A stretch of DNA of 64,000 bases from an uncultured Adlercreutzia sp. (GTDB lineage Bacteria > Actinomycetota > Coriobacteriia > Coriobacteriales > Eggerthellaceae), in contig CAJUSP010000002.1 of the NCBI GenBank assembly GCA_910589165.1, positions 1 to 64,000 of the forward strand, read 5' to 3'. Below the pieces are notes generated by a model. The model worked only from the letters and a program-made list of their open reading frames with translations. It did no database searches and had not been told where the DNA came from. Shown here in pieces: positions 29,845 through 38,713 of the stretch. The translations under genes were made by a program, and so were the position numbers. Numbering within the stretch: position 1 is the first letter of the stretch; each line of letters opens with the position of its first letter.

Positions 29845-30567
29845 TTAGGCGTTCTGCATGGACTCGAGCTCCTTCACGAGAGCCTTGTCCTCGGCGGCGG
29901 TGATCCAGCCGTCCGGGATGTCAGCGTCGTTGTGGCAGCTGGAGCAGTAGTTCACCGACGCGCGGTGGGCCTTGTGGCACTCGCTGCACTGCACCTCGCC
30001 GTGCTGGGCGACGTGCGGGTTGCGGGTCATGTCGGAGGTGGCCTCAACGAGGTCGTCGCGAGTCATGTTGTGGCAAGACTCGTTCAGGCAGAACTGGTCG
30101 GGCTCGATGCCGCGGGCGGCCACGAGCTCCTCGAGGGACTTCTCGGGAACCACGTACTGGCCGGTCTGGGTGAGCATAACCTCATAGTTGCCGGTGATCC
30201 AGCTCATGCCCTCGCCGATCTGCTCGGACAGGGTGGGCACGTGGCAAGTCAGGCAGGTGGCGCCGTCGCCAACCATACGGTGAAGCGGAGCCATCATGGC
30301 GTTGGAGTTCGTCACCTCGTTGCCCCACTTGTCGGTGCCGGGCTGGTTGATCTCGGCTTCGTAGGTGGGCAGGTAGGCGTCCATCGGGGTGTGGCAGATG
30401 GCGTTGCAGAAGCTGGGCTGCTCATGCCATACCCAGAAGCCGGCGCCGGCCACGACGAGCACAGCGACGACAACGCCCACGACGATGGGCCACTTCTTCT
30501 TTTTCTTCTGGGCAGCCGGCTCGCCTTCGACGGGCTGCTCTTCCACCTTCTTCTCTTCTTCTGTCAT
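29845..30567 (-). CDS. membrane-anchored multiheme cytochrome c (NapC/NrfH-like)
   Basis: A 240-residue electron-transfer protein outside the membrane that would link menaquinol to a terminal reductase. A Lys/Glu-rich N-terminus is followed by one membrane anchor (about 27-48). Five heme-attachment-like motifs follow: C54-x3-C58-H59 (CNAICH, with TPM after it as in NrfH-type first hemes), C105LTCH, C160-x4-C165-H166 (CLNESCH), C194SECH and C208SSCH. Two of the five have non-standard spacing. The start at ATG 30567 has GGAAGAGG upstream; a longer frame is unsupported. No reductase gene adjoins it, so its partner must be encoded elsewhere. Confidence 0.9.
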   Translation of the reverse strand: MTEEEKKVEEQPVEGEPAAQKKKKKWPIVVGVVVAVLVVAGAGFWVWHEQPSFCNAICHTPMDAYLPTYEAEINQPGTDKWGNEVTNSNAMMAPLHRMVGDGATCLTCHVPTLSEQIGEGMSWITGNYEVMLTQTGQYVVPEKSLEELVAARGIEPDQFCLNESCHNMTRDDLVEATSDMTRNPHVAQHGEVQCSECHKAHRASVNYCSSCHNDADIPDGWITAAEDKALVKELESMQNA

Positions 30568-30806
30568 GCCTCTTCCTTCCAGTTGGGGATCCTTGAGACG
30601 CGCCTCGCGCCTCCTTCCTTCGAAGCGAGCAGATCTGCCCTCCCCAGCTGACCCGAACCTCGAGGGGCAAGGGCGGCGATTACGCGACGCCATCGCCCCT
30701 TGGGGTTTCGCTTCGTCGGACATGATACCTGATCTTCCCCATAATTGACAACGCCGCTCACCGCGATTTTTCGCCTTTTGTAACCGCAGCTTGTCACCCA
30801 AATGAA

Positions 30807-30833
30807 AAGAGGCGCCTCGCGCGGGCGCCTCTT
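30807..30833 (-). terminator. intrinsic terminator of the first acyl-CoA synthetase gene
   Basis: A 10-bp stem (30807-30816 with 30824-30833), minus-strand tail TTTTCATTT, directly after the stop at 30836. Confidence 0.8.
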
Positions 30834-30835
30834 CC

Positions 30836-32509
30836 CTACTCCTTGATGCCGTCGGTTTGGCGGATGAGCTTTCGCTTGATCTTGCCGCCGATGGTCTTGG
30901 GCAGCTCGTCGGTGTACTCGATGATGCGCGGGTACTTGTAGGGGGCCGTGGTCTTCTTCACGTGCTCCTGGAGCTCGCGAGTGAGCGCCTCGGTGCCCTC
31001 GTAGCCCTTCGCCAGCACGACGGTGGCCTTCACCACCTTGCCGCGGATGGGGTCCGGGGCGGCCGTGACGGCGCACTCGATGACCGCCGGATGCTCCACG
31101 AGCGCGCTCTCCACCTCGAAGGGGCCGATGCGGTAGCCGGAGCACTTGATGACGTCGTCGTCGCGGCCCACGAAGAAGTGGTAGCCGTCGGAGTCGCGCC
31201 AGGCCAGGTCGTGCAGGTTGTAGTACTCCCCGCCCACGGCCTCTTCCGTACGCTCGGGGTTCTTGTAGTAGCCCACGAACAGGCCCGGCGGGTAGGCCTC
31301 TTTCAGGCCCGTGACGCAGATGGCGCCCTCCTCGCCGTCCTCCACCTCGCGGCCGCCGTCGTCGAGCAGCTTCACGTTGAGCAGCGGCGAGGGCTTGCCC
31401 ATGGAGCCGGGGCGCGGCTCGATCCAGGGGAAGGTGGCCACGAGCACCGGTCCCTCGGTCTGGCCGAAGCCCTCGCGGATCTTCTTGCCGGTCAGGCGCT
31501 CCCACTGGATGGTCACTTCCGCGTTCAGCGGCTCGCCGGCCGTGGCGAAGTTCTTCACGCTGGACAGGTCGTAGGCCTCCACGTCCTCCTGCAGCATGAA
31601 GCGGTACATGGTGGGCGGCGCGCAGAAGGTGGAGAGCTTATAGTCCTGGATCTTCTGCAGCAGCTTCGTGGGCACGAACTTGTCCATGTCGTAGGCGAAG
31701 ATGGTGGCGCCGGAAATCCACTGGCCGTAGATCTTGCCCCAGCCGAACTTGGCCCAGCCGGAGTCGGTCACCGTCATGTGCAGCTCGTTCTCGCGCACCT
31801 GCTGCCAGTACTTGGCCGTGATGATGTGGCCGAGCGGGTGGGCGAAGTTGTGCTCGACGGCCTTGGGGTTGCCCGTGGTGCCGCTCGTGAAGTACATGAG
31901 CATGATGTCCTTCGAGGTGACACCGGCCTCTCCGGTGGGCCGCTCGAAGGTGTCGGGGAAATCGGCGATGAGCTCGTCGAAGTCGATCCAGCCCGGGCGG
32001 CTGCCGTCGACGATGAACTTCGCCAGAATAGAGGGGCACTCGGGCATGGCCTCTTCCACCTGGGTGCACACGTAGTCGTCGTTCACGGCCACGATGGCCT
32101 TCACGTCGGCCGAGTTCACGCGGTAGGCCACGTCCTTCTTCGTCAGCTGCAGCGACGCGGGGATGATGGTGGCGCCCAGCTTGCACAGGGCCACGGCGCA
32201 GATCCAGTACTCCCAGCGGCGGCGCAGGATGCACATGACCACGTCGCCCTTGCCGATGCCCAAATCGGCGAAGGCGTTGGCCGCCTGGTTCGAGAGGCGC
32301 TTGATGTCGGTGAAGGTGAAGGTGCGCTCCTCGCCAGCGTCGTTGCACCACAGAAGGGCGCGCTTGTCGGGCTCTACGGCGGCCCACTCGTCTACCACGT
32401 CGAAGCCGAAGTTAAAGGCCTCCGGCACCTCGATCTTGAAGTTCTCCGCAAAGTCCTCGTAGGAATCGAACTCGATCCTCGGGCAGTACTTCTTCAGCAC
32501 ATGATCCAT
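30836..32509 (-). CDS. AMP-forming acyl-CoA synthetase (medium-chain/acetyl type), copy 1
   Basis: A 557-residue ANL-superfamily ligase joining a carboxylic acid to CoA with ATP via an acyl-AMP. The P-loop-like YFTSGTTGNPKAVEHN (near 180), EGFGQTEGPV, the GRDDDVIKCSGYRIGPFEVE hinge and the catalytic Lys in GGKIKRKLIR are present. The ATG at 32509 (MDHVLKKY) is chosen over an upstream start lying in a repeat element. It belongs to the kor cluster, with a close paralogue at 36848-38638. It may activate organic acids or, run backwards, recover ATP from acyl-CoA. The true substrate is unknown. Confidence 0.92.
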   Translation of the reverse strand: MDHVLKKYCPRIEFDSYEDFAENFKIEVPEAFNFGFDVVDEWAAVEPDKRALLWCNDAGEERTFTFTDIKRLSNQAANAFADLGIGKGDVVMCILRRRWEYWICAVALCKLGATIIPASLQLTKKDVAYRVNSADVKAIVAVNDDYVCTQVEEAMPECPSILAKFIVDGSRPGWIDFDELIADFPDTFERPTGEAGVTSKDIMLMYFTSGTTGNPKAVEHNFAHPLGHIITAKYWQQVRENELHMTVTDSGWAKFGWGKIYGQWISGATIFAYDMDKFVPTKLLQKIQDYKLSTFCAPPTMYRFMLQEDVEAYDLSSVKNFATAGEPLNAEVTIQWERLTGKKIREGFGQTEGPVLVATFPWIEPRPGSMGKPSPLLNVKLLDDGGREVEDGEEGAICVTGLKEAYPPGLFVGYYKNPERTEEAVGGEYYNLHDLAWRDSDGYHFFVGRDDDVIKCSGYRIGPFEVESALVEHPAVIECAVTAAPDPIRGKVVKATVVLAKGYEGTEALTRELQEHVKKTTAPYKYPRIIEYTDELPKTIGGKIKRKLIRQTDGIKE

Positions 32510-32560
32510 GGTTGCTCTCTTGTCTTCCTTGCTTTCCGTGTCCGTCCGCGTCGCGCCTCC

Positions 32561-32652
32561 GGGTATTCCAATTCGCTCAGACAGTCCTCGCTTTGTGAAA
32601 GTGTCCACTGGGCACTTTCAGTCGCTGCGGAACTCGCTCGGTTGGAACACCC
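32561..32652. repeat. nested hairpin element, family B copy 2
   Basis: Outer arms 32561-32571 and 32642-32652 pair over 11 bp with one G-U. Internal segments 32571-32595 (25 bp) and 32621-32642 (22 bp) are identical to the reverse complement of 16866-16890 and 16819-16840. The outer arms differ in sequence from copy 1 yet remain self-complementary. Confidence 0.8.
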
Positions 32653-32705
32653 GAAGTCACGCCGCTGCTCTTATAACTGCGAAAGATTCCCTTGGTTGGG
32701 AGTTT

Positions 32706-33257
32706 CTACTCAGCGATAATAGTGATGAATTTGCAGGGCTCGGTGCCGTTGCAGCGCTGGCCGTGGGGGTACTCGGGGTTGAAGTAGATGCTGTCGCCGG
32801 CGGCAAGCTCGATGTCGCGGTCGCCGAAGGTGAGGATCATCGACCCTTCCAGCACGTAGTTGAACTCCTGGCCCCGGTGCTCCACCAGCTCGGCGGGCTC
32901 GTCGCTCGGGTCGAGGATGACGAGCAGCGGCTGCATGATCTTGTGGGAGTAGCGGCTGGCCATGTCCTCGTAGTGGTAGCCGGGGAAGCGCTCCACCTCC
33001 TCGGTCTCGCCGCGGCGCACCACGTGGTAGGTGTTCAGCTTCGGCGCGGTGCCCGTGAGCACCTCGGCCAGATCGACGTTGAACTTCGTGGCCATGTGGT
33101 AGACCGCCGAGATGGGAATGTCCACCCCGGTCTCCTCCCAGGAGCGGTAGGTGTCGATGTCGACGCCGAGCTCCTCGGCCATGGTGTGGCGCGACACATC
33201 GCAGGCCTCGCGCAGGCCCTGGATGCGCATGCCGAGCTCTTGCAGGTTCTCTTCCAT
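32706..33257 (-). CDS. XRE-cupin transcriptional regulator, copy 1
   Basis: A 183-residue regulator with an N-terminal XRE helix-turn-helix (about 5-65; IQGLREACDVSRHTMAEELG) and a C-terminal cupin sensor (about 115-180; HRGQEFNYVLEGSMILTFGDR, PEYPHG). Such proteins bind a small ligand in the cupin barrel. The gene lies 9 bp after the oxidoreductase gamma subunit and before a synthetase, so it probably controls this cluster. A second regulator of the same design is at the other end (38714-39298). Start ATG with AAGGAG. Confidence 0.92.
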   Translation of the reverse strand: MEENLQELGMRIQGLREACDVSRHTMAEELGVDIDTYRSWEETGVDIPISAVYHMATKFNVDLAEVLTGTAPKLNTYHVVRRGETEEVERFPGYHYEDMASRYSHKIMQPLLVILDPSDEPAELVEHRGQEFNYVLEGSMILTFGDRDIELAAGDSIYFNPEYPHGQRCNGTEPCKFITIIAE

Positions 33258-33266
33258 GTCTGCTCC

Positions 33267-33803
33267 TTAGGCGTTGATGCCGATTTCGATGGCGCGGCGG
33301 TTCTGCTCGAGCTTCTCGGGCTTGCTCGCCGGCACGCACTTGGCGATGGCGGCATCAAGCGCCTCGCGGCTGCAGAAAGCGGTGCGCGCCCACAGCTGGC
33401 CGATGAGCACGATGTTGCCGAGGCCCTTGAGCCCCGCCTCCTCGCAGAGCTTGGTGGCCGGAAGGCCGATGACCGTCACGTCGTCGCGCTCGGTCATGTT
33501 CGGCACCATGGCCGTGTCGGCCACGACCACGCCGCCCTCGGCCACCGCATCGATGAACTTGTCGTAGGAGGGCTGGTTCAGGGCGATGAGCGCGTTGGGG
33601 GCGGTGATGAGCGGGCTGCCGATGGGCTCGTCGGACAGCGTCACCGAGCAGTTGGCCGTGCCGCCGCGCATCTCCGGGCCGTAGGAGGGCATCCAGGACA
33701 CCTCGCGGTCCTCGGCCAGGCCCGCCGTGGCGATGACCTTGCCGGCGAAGAGCGACCCCTGGCCGCCGAAGCCGGCGACGACGCATTTCAGATCGTTGCT
33801 CAT
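33267..33803 (-). CDS. korC: 2-oxoacid:ferredoxin oxidoreductase subunit gamma
   Basis: A 178-residue gamma subunit that helps bind CoA in the oxidoreductase complex. GFGGQGSLFAGKVIATAG and PSYGPEMRGGTANCSV are diagnostic of the KorC/VorC/IorB family. The ATG at 33803 shares a base with the korB stop (TAATG). Together with korA, korB and the ferredoxin subunit, all four parts are present. Confidence 0.93.
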   Translation of the reverse strand: MSNDLKCVVAGFGGQGSLFAGKVIATAGLAEDREVSWMPSYGPEMRGGTANCSVTLSDEPIGSPLITAPNALIALNQPSYDKFIDAVAEGGVVVADTAMVPNMTERDDVTVIGLPATKLCEEAGLKGLGNIVLIGQLWARTAFCSREALDAAIAKCVPASKPEKLEQNRRAIEIGINA

Positions 33804-34657
33804 TAGTTGGCCCCTTCCTGGTTCTCGGGGTGGGCGATGGGGCAGGTGGCGTTGCGGGCGCTCGCGGCCTCGGCCGCGTTCGCGAAGCCCTCGGCGGTCA
33901 CATCGCGCACCACGCCCAGCGGGTAGTAGGGCAGCATGTTCTCGCGCATCCACTCGAAGGCGGCCTGCGGGGTCATGCCCCAGTTGGTCGGGCAGGTGGA
34001 AACCACTTCGATGAACGAGTAGCCCACGCCGTCCACCTGGTTCTGGAACGCCTTCTTGATAGCCTTCTTGGCCTTCCGCACGTTCTTCGGCGTGTCCACG
34101 GTGACGCGCTCGATGTAGGCCGGGCCGTCCAGCGCGTTCAAAAGCTCGCTCACGCGGATGGGGTTGCCCGCCGTGGCCACGTCGCGGCCGTAGGGGCTCG
34201 TCTGGGTGACCTGGTTCGGCAGCGACGTGGGAGCCATCTGGCCACCGGTCATGCCGTAGATGGCGTTGTTGATGAAGATGATGGTGATGTTCTCGCCGCG
34301 GGTGGCCGCGTGGATGGTCTCGGCCATGCCGATGGAGGCCAAATCGCCGTCGCCCTGGTAGGCGAAGACCACCTTGTCCGGGTGCACGCGCTTCACCGCC
34401 GTGGCCACCGCCGGCGCGCGGCCGTGGGCGGCCTCGATCATGTCGCAGCCGAAGAAGTCGTAGGAGATCACCGAGCAGCCTACCGGCGCCACGCCGATGG
34501 TCTCGCCCTCGATGTCCAGCTCGTCCATGGTCTCGGCCACCAGGCGCTCGACGATGCCGTGGGGGCAGCCCGGGCAGAAGTTGGTCACCACGGGCAGAAG
34601 CGAATGGGGGCGCTCGTAGACGACCTTCATGTCCTGGTTCTCGCTCATGCTACTCAC
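33803..34657 (-). CDS. korB: 2-oxoacid:ferredoxin oxidoreductase subunit beta (TPP-binding)
   Basis: A 284-residue beta subunit carrying thiamine diphosphate. FCPGCPHGIVERL supplies the Cys-containing start of the domain, and GDGDLASIGMAETIHAATR with FINNAIYGMTGGQ forms the TPP-Mg site (GDGD...N). The substrate range (2-oxoglutarate, branched-chain or aryl 2-oxoacids) is not set by these motifs. It overlaps korA by 8 bp and korC by 1. Confidence 0.94.
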   Translation of the reverse strand: MSSMSENQDMKVVYERPHSLLPVVTNFCPGCPHGIVERLVAETMDELDIEGETIGVAPVGCSVISYDFFGCDMIEAAHGRAPAVATAVKRVHPDKVVFAYQGDGDLASIGMAETIHAATRGENITIIFINNAIYGMTGGQMAPTSLPNQVTQTSPYGRDVATAGNPIRVSELLNALDGPAYIERVTVDTPKNVRKAKKAIKKAFQNQVDGVGYSFIEVVSTCPTNWGMTPQAAFEWMRENMLPYYPLGVVRDVTAEGFANAAEAASARNATCPIAHPENQEGAN

Positions 34658-35720
34658 CTACCTTCTCGTTCAGCGCGACGATGGCGGAAAGCACCTCGTC
34701 GGGGGTGGGGATGACGCCGCCGGTGCGCCCGAAGAACTCCACCGGGGCCGCGTCCTTCACCACGAGGCGCACGTCCTCGATCATCTGGCCCATGTTCATC
34801 TCCACGTCCAGGTAGGCCTTGGCGGTGCCGAGGGTTTCGGCGAGGGCCTTGGTCGGGAAAGGCCACAGGGTGATGGGGCGGAAGAGGCCGGCCTTGATGC
34901 CGCGCTCGCGGGCGGCGTTCACGGCGCTGCGGGCCACGCGGGCGGCGCCGCCGAAGGCCGTAAGCACGATGTCGGCGTCCTCGGTGAGGTAGCTCTCGGA
35001 AAGCTGCTCGGTCTCGGCGATGGTGCCGTAGCGCTCGTAGCGCTCGAGGTTCAGGGTCTCCAGATCCTCGGCCGTCAGGTACAGCGAGTTCACCACGTTG
35101 TGGAAGCGCTTCATGCCATGGCCGTTGGTGGCCCAGGGCTTCTCGGGCAGGCTCTCGAGGCTGCGGGCCTCGGGCAGCACCACGGGCTCCATCATCTGGC
35201 CGAGCATGCCGTCGGCCATGATCATGACCGGCACGCGGTACTCGTCGGCGACATCGAAGGCCTTGTAGGCGAAATCCGCCATCTCCTGCACCGTGGAGGG
35301 CGCATACACCACAATGTGGAAGTCGCCGTGGCCGGTGGCCTTGGTGGCCTGCCAGTAGTCGGCCTGCGAGGGCTGGATGGACCCCAGTCCCGGGCCGCCG
35401 CGCTGCACGTTGATGATGACGCCGGGCAGATCGGCGCCGGCCATATAGGAGATGCCCTCGCTCTTCAGCGAGATGCCCGGCGACGAGGACGACGTCATGA
35501 CGCGGGCGCCGGCCGCCGAGGCGCCGTAGACCATGTTGATGGCCGCCACCTCGCTCTCGGCCTGCAGATAGGTGCCCCCCACCTTCGGCATGTTCTTGGC
35601 CATGTAGGCCGCCACCTCGGTCTGGGGTGTGATGGGGTATCCGAAGAAGAAGCGGCAGCCGGCGCGCATGGCCGCCTCGGCCATGGCCTCGTTGCCCTTC
35701 ATGAGAACTTTTTCTGCCAT
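34650..35720 (-). CDS. korA: 2-oxoacid:ferredoxin oxidoreductase subunit alpha (VorB/KorA-like)
   Basis: A 356-residue alpha subunit. GCRFFFGYPITPQTEVAAYM, ESEVAAINMVYGASAAGARV and MTSSSSPGISLKSEGISYM are the family core, closest to proteins usually called VorB (3-methyl-2-oxobutanoate type). From ATG 35720 it has the normal length; the upstream frame is shadow sequence of the ferredoxin gene. It starts 4 bp after the delta subunit stop. Confidence 0.93.
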   Translation of the reverse strand: MAEKVLMKGNEAMAEAAMRAGCRFFFGYPITPQTEVAAYMAKNMPKVGGTYLQAESEVAAINMVYGASAAGARVMTSSSSPGISLKSEGISYMAGADLPGVIINVQRGGPGLGSIQPSQADYWQATKATGHGDFHIVVYAPSTVQEMADFAYKAFDVADEYRVPVMIMADGMLGQMMEPVVLPEARSLESLPEKPWATNGHGMKRFHNVVNSLYLTAEDLETLNLERYERYGTIAETEQLSESYLTEDADIVLTAFGGAARVARSAVNAARERGIKAGLFRPITLWPFPTKALAETLGTAKAYLDVEMNMGQMIEDVRLVVKDAAPVEFFGRTGGVIPTPDEVLSAIVALNEKVGE

Positions 35721-35724
35721 GAGA

Positions 35725-35931
35725 CTACCTTTCCACCTTGATGGCCACATCGGGGCACATGATCGCGCAGGTGCCGCAACCGGTGCACCGGTCCTCGTCG
35801 ATGCAATGGGCCGGATGGTAGCCCTTGGCCGTGATGACATCCGGATCGAGTTCCAGGATGTGGGCCGGGCATACCTCGACGCACAGGCCGCAGCCCTTGC
35901 AGAAGAAGTCGTCGAACGTGACTCTTGCCAT
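35725..35931 (-). CDS. korD: 2-oxoacid:ferredoxin oxidoreductase delta (2[4Fe-4S] ferredoxin) subunit
   Basis: A 68-residue ferredoxin with two cysteine clusters, FFCKGCGLCVEVCPAHIL and RCTGCGTCAIMCPDVA, each ligating a [4Fe-4S] cluster. It carries electrons from the TPP site to free ferredoxin. The ATG at 35931 has GGAGG upstream. First of the korDABC run. Confidence 0.94.
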   Translation of the reverse strand: MARVTFDDFFCKGCGLCVEVCPAHILELDPDVITAKGYHPAHCIDEDRCTGCGTCAIMCPDVAIKVER

Positions 35932-36011
35932 TGGTCCTCCCTTGCCGTTGCTCGCGCGGGGCGCACGCAGCCCCGCGGTGTTTCTCTCTCGTCTCGCGCT
36001 TGGCGCCCGGG

Positions 36012-36848
36012 CTAGTCGGCCCAAGGCGGCCTTACGTACACTTTCACAGGATAGACTTCCACGCCGTTTTCCCGTGCGCATGACCCCGCGTTTTCCCGCT
36101 GAATGGTCGCCTCGGGCGCGGTAACGCAGGCGAGCGGAAGGCCCGCCATAGCCGCTACGGCCTGGGCGAATGGGACACTTTCGGCAATGTGTTGCCAAAC
36201 CGTGTCGCCCTGCAGGTGCGAGTTGCCCACCACCGCCGTGGCCGCGAGGCGACTCTTGACCTCTATCTCGCGCAGCACCGCTACCGCGTCTGCGGGCTCT
36301 TGCGTGAGGTTGCGGAAGGCGTTCACCACGTAGAGCAGCGCGTAGGGCCCCGCCGCGATGGCCGGCGCGAACCGCGCGAGGGCCGTAGCCCCCACATCGT
36401 CGCCCCCTGCGTCCACAATGACGATGGAGCGCCCGTCGCTGCGATAGGCCTCCTCTACCGCCACCGACAGCTCGCCGGTGAGGCTCGGGACGTCGAGGGC
36501 GGTGCCGGCGCCGCCGAACACCGGGGCGATAAGGCGCACCCCGGCCGCGTCCAGCAGCCCGCGGTACTCGCTCGAGCGGAAGTACGGGTTCACCACGTCC
36601 ATGTCGGCCAAGGTAACCTGAAATCCCGCAGCCGCCGCATCGAGCGCCAAGTTCAGCGAGAAGTTGGTCTTCCCCACCCCGTAATGCCCCGCCACCACGG
36701 TGACCGGCGCCAACGGAAATGGCAGGGTACCCCTATCCTCCGTAGGGCAAGGGCCATGCCCTTGCCGCTCAACCGAGGATGAAAGGCATTCCGGGTCGCG
36801 CGGAAGGGGCATGGCCCCTTCCCTACGGTCAACCTGCGGGCGCTCCAT
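36012..36848 (-). CDS. P-loop ATPase (MinD/CobQ-like) with repeat-encoded N-terminus
   Basis: A 278-residue protein of the SIMIBI P-loop class. GHYGVGKTNFSLNLA is the Walker A, DMDVVNPYFRSSEY the switch region, and IVIVDAGGDDVGA the Walker B part; no membrane segment. The ATG at 36848 shares a base with the stop of the upstream synthetase (TAATG), like other couplings here. Codons for roughly residues 7-37 come from two REP-like palindromes (36800-36828 and 36740-36768), so that stretch is probably a disordered addition; a later GTG/TTG start just before VTVVAGHYG is the alternative. Its role in the kor cluster is unknown. Confidence 0.75.
   Translation of the reverse strand: MERPQVDRREGAMPLPRDPECLSSSVERQGHGPCPTEDRGTLPFPLAPVTVVAGHYGVGKTNFSLNLALDAAAAGFQVTLADMDVVNPYFRSSEYRGLLDAAGVRLIAPVFGGAGTALDVPSLTGELSVAVEEAYRSDGRSIVIVDAGGDDVGATALARFAPAIAAGPYALLYVVNAFRNLTQEPADAVAVLREIEVKSRLAATAVVGNSHLQGDTVWQHIAESVPFAQAVAAMAGLPLACVTAPEATIQRENAGSCARENGVEVYPVKVYVRPPWAD
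36740..36768. repeat. REP-like 29-bp palindrome, copy 4
   Basis: CCGTAGGGCAAGGGCC ... CTTGCCGC, inside the 5' part of the P-loop ATPase frame, inverted relative to copy 5 some 30 bp away. Confidence 0.75.
36800..36828. repeat. REP-like 29-bp palindrome, copy 5
   Basis: GCGGAAGGGGCATGGCCC ... CCCTACGG, 20 bp beyond the ATG of the P-loop ATPase. With copy 4 it forms an inverted pair. Confidence 0.75.
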
Positions 36849-38638
36849 TAAATGAGGCCTTCCGGGGTTTTCTTCGACTCGTGGTGGGTGCGGTCCTGCT
36901 CGCGGATGGCGGCGCGGCGGATCTTGCCGTTCACGGTGCGGGGCAGATCGTCCACGTACTCGATGATGCGCGGGTACTTGTAGGGCGCGGTCTGGCGCTT
37001 CACCCACTTCTGCAACTCCTGCGTAAGGGCGTCGGAGCCCTTCCAGCCGTCGGCTAGCACCACGGTGGCCTTTACGGCGAAGCCGCGCACCGGGTCGGGG
37101 ACGCCGGTAACGGCCACCTCGCGAACCGCCTCATGCTCAAGCATGACCGACTCGATCTCGAAGGGCCCGATGCGGTAGCCGCTCGACTTGATGACGTCGT
37201 CGTTGCGGCCCACGTACCAGTAGTTGCCCTCCTCATCGCGCCAAGCGGTGTCGCCGGTGTGGTACCAGCCGTCGTGCATGGCCTCGGCCGTTTTCTCGGG
37301 GTTGCGGTAGTACTCCATCATGATGCCGGCCGGATGCGGGTTGATGCCGATGCAGATCTCGCCGGTCTCGCCAGTGTCGCATTCCGTGCCGTCCTCGCGC
37401 AGGATGCGCATGTCGTACAGAGGCACCGGCTTGCCCATAGAGCCCGGGCGCGGCGTGGAATTCGTGAGGTTGCCCACGGTAAGCGGCGTCTCCGTCTGGC
37501 CGAAGCCCTCGTAAATGGTCAGCCCCGTGTGCTCGCGCCAGAAGTCGAACAGGTCGGGGTTGAGCGCCTCGCCAGCCGTGGTGCAGTACTCCAGGCTCGC
37601 AAGGTCGAACTCGTCCACGTTCACTTCCGTCATCATGCGGTACATGGTGGGCGGGCAGCACAGCGTGGTCACGCCGTAGCGGCCGATGAGGTCCAGGATG
37701 TCGGCGGGGTTGTAGCGGTCGAAGTCGTAGGTGAGCACCGCGGCCTCCATGAGCCACTGCCCGAAGAACTTGCCCCACACCGCCTTGCCCCAACCGGTGT
37801 CGGCGATGGTGAAGTGCAGGCCGTCGGGACGCACGTTGTGCCAGTGCTTCGCCGTGATGAGGTGCGCGAGCGCGTAGCCGGAATCGTGCAGCACCATCTT
37901 GGGGTTGCCCGAGGTGCCGCTGGAGAAGTACATGAGCATGGGGTCGGCCGCCGCCGTCTCGCGCCGGGCGAAGGCGGCCGAGGCCGCGCGCACCTCGCTG
38001 TTGAAGTCGCGCCAGCCCGCGCGCACCGCCGGCGCCGCGCAGATGCCCGCAGGGCCAGAAAGGGCCGGGCCCGCCGGCTCGTCTTCGGGCAGCAGCCAGG
38101 TGCCGTCGGCCGCCTGGGGCGTGAGGCCCGCGCCGGCCGGATTCACCAGGATGAGCGCCTCCACGCTGGGACATTCCGCCACGACGGCGTCCACCGTGTC
38201 GGCGATGTCGCCGGCCGAGGTGGCGATGATGGCCTTGATGTCGGCCCCCTGCAGACGGTAGGTGAGGTCGTGCTCCTTCAGCATGAAGGTGGCCGGCACC
38301 GCCACCGCGCCCAGCTTCTGCAGCGCCAGCATGACGAACCAGAACTGGTAGTGGCGGCGCAGGATGACCATGACGAAGTCGCCCCGCCCGATGCCGCAGT
38401 CTGCCAGGAAGTTCGCCGTCTTGTCGGACCAGCGCTTCATATCGGCGAAGGTGAAGACGTGCTCCTCCCCCTCCGGGTTGCACCACACCATGGCGCGGCG
38501 GTCGGGGTCGGCAACGGCGATGTCGTCCACCACGTCGTAGGCGAAGTTGAAGTCGGCGGGGGTCTTTATGTCGAATTGGGTCAGCTGGCCTTCCTCGTCG
38601 AAGGCCTCGGTAACGTAGCGTTCGTTGATGTTGCGCAT
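36848..38638 (-). CDS. AMP-forming acyl-CoA synthetase, copy 2
   Basis: A 596-residue ANL ligase paralogous to the one at 30836-32509. YFSSGTSGNPKMVLHD, EGFGQTETPLTVGN, GRNDDVIKSSGYRIGPFEIE and the Lys in NGKIRRAAIR are intact. It has about 35 extra residues in the middle (LTPQAADGTWLLPEDEPAG...) that copy 1 lacks. It lies between a second XRE-cupin regulator (75 bp upstream) and the P-loop ATPase, in the same direction as korDABC. Acid substrate unknown; divergence from copy 1 suggests a different one. Confidence 0.92.
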   Translation of the reverse strand: MRNINERYVTEAFDEEGQLTQFDIKTPADFNFAYDVVDDIAVADPDRRAMVWCNPEGEEHVFTFADMKRWSDKTANFLADCGIGRGDFVMVILRRHYQFWFVMLALQKLGAVAVPATFMLKEHDLTYRLQGADIKAIIATSAGDIADTVDAVVAECPSVEALILVNPAGAGLTPQAADGTWLLPEDEPAGPALSGPAGICAAPAVRAGWRDFNSEVRAASAAFARRETAAADPMLMYFSSGTSGNPKMVLHDSGYALAHLITAKHWHNVRPDGLHFTIADTGWGKAVWGKFFGQWLMEAAVLTYDFDRYNPADILDLIGRYGVTTLCCPPTMYRMMTEVNVDEFDLASLEYCTTAGEALNPDLFDFWREHTGLTIYEGFGQTETPLTVGNLTNSTPRPGSMGKPVPLYDMRILREDGTECDTGETGEICIGINPHPAGIMMEYYRNPEKTAEAMHDGWYHTGDTAWRDEEGNYWYVGRNDDVIKSSGYRIGPFEIESVMLEHEAVREVAVTGVPDPVRGFAVKATVVLADGWKGSDALTQELQKWVKRQTAPYKYPRIIEYVDDLPRTVNGKIRRAAIREQDRTHHESKKTPEGLI

Positions 38639-38713
38639 GGGAATTCCTTGGGTGAAGTCAGAGAACGGATGGGATTATCGGTTTCGGCGACGTCGGGGCG
38701 TTCCCGGCGGCGC

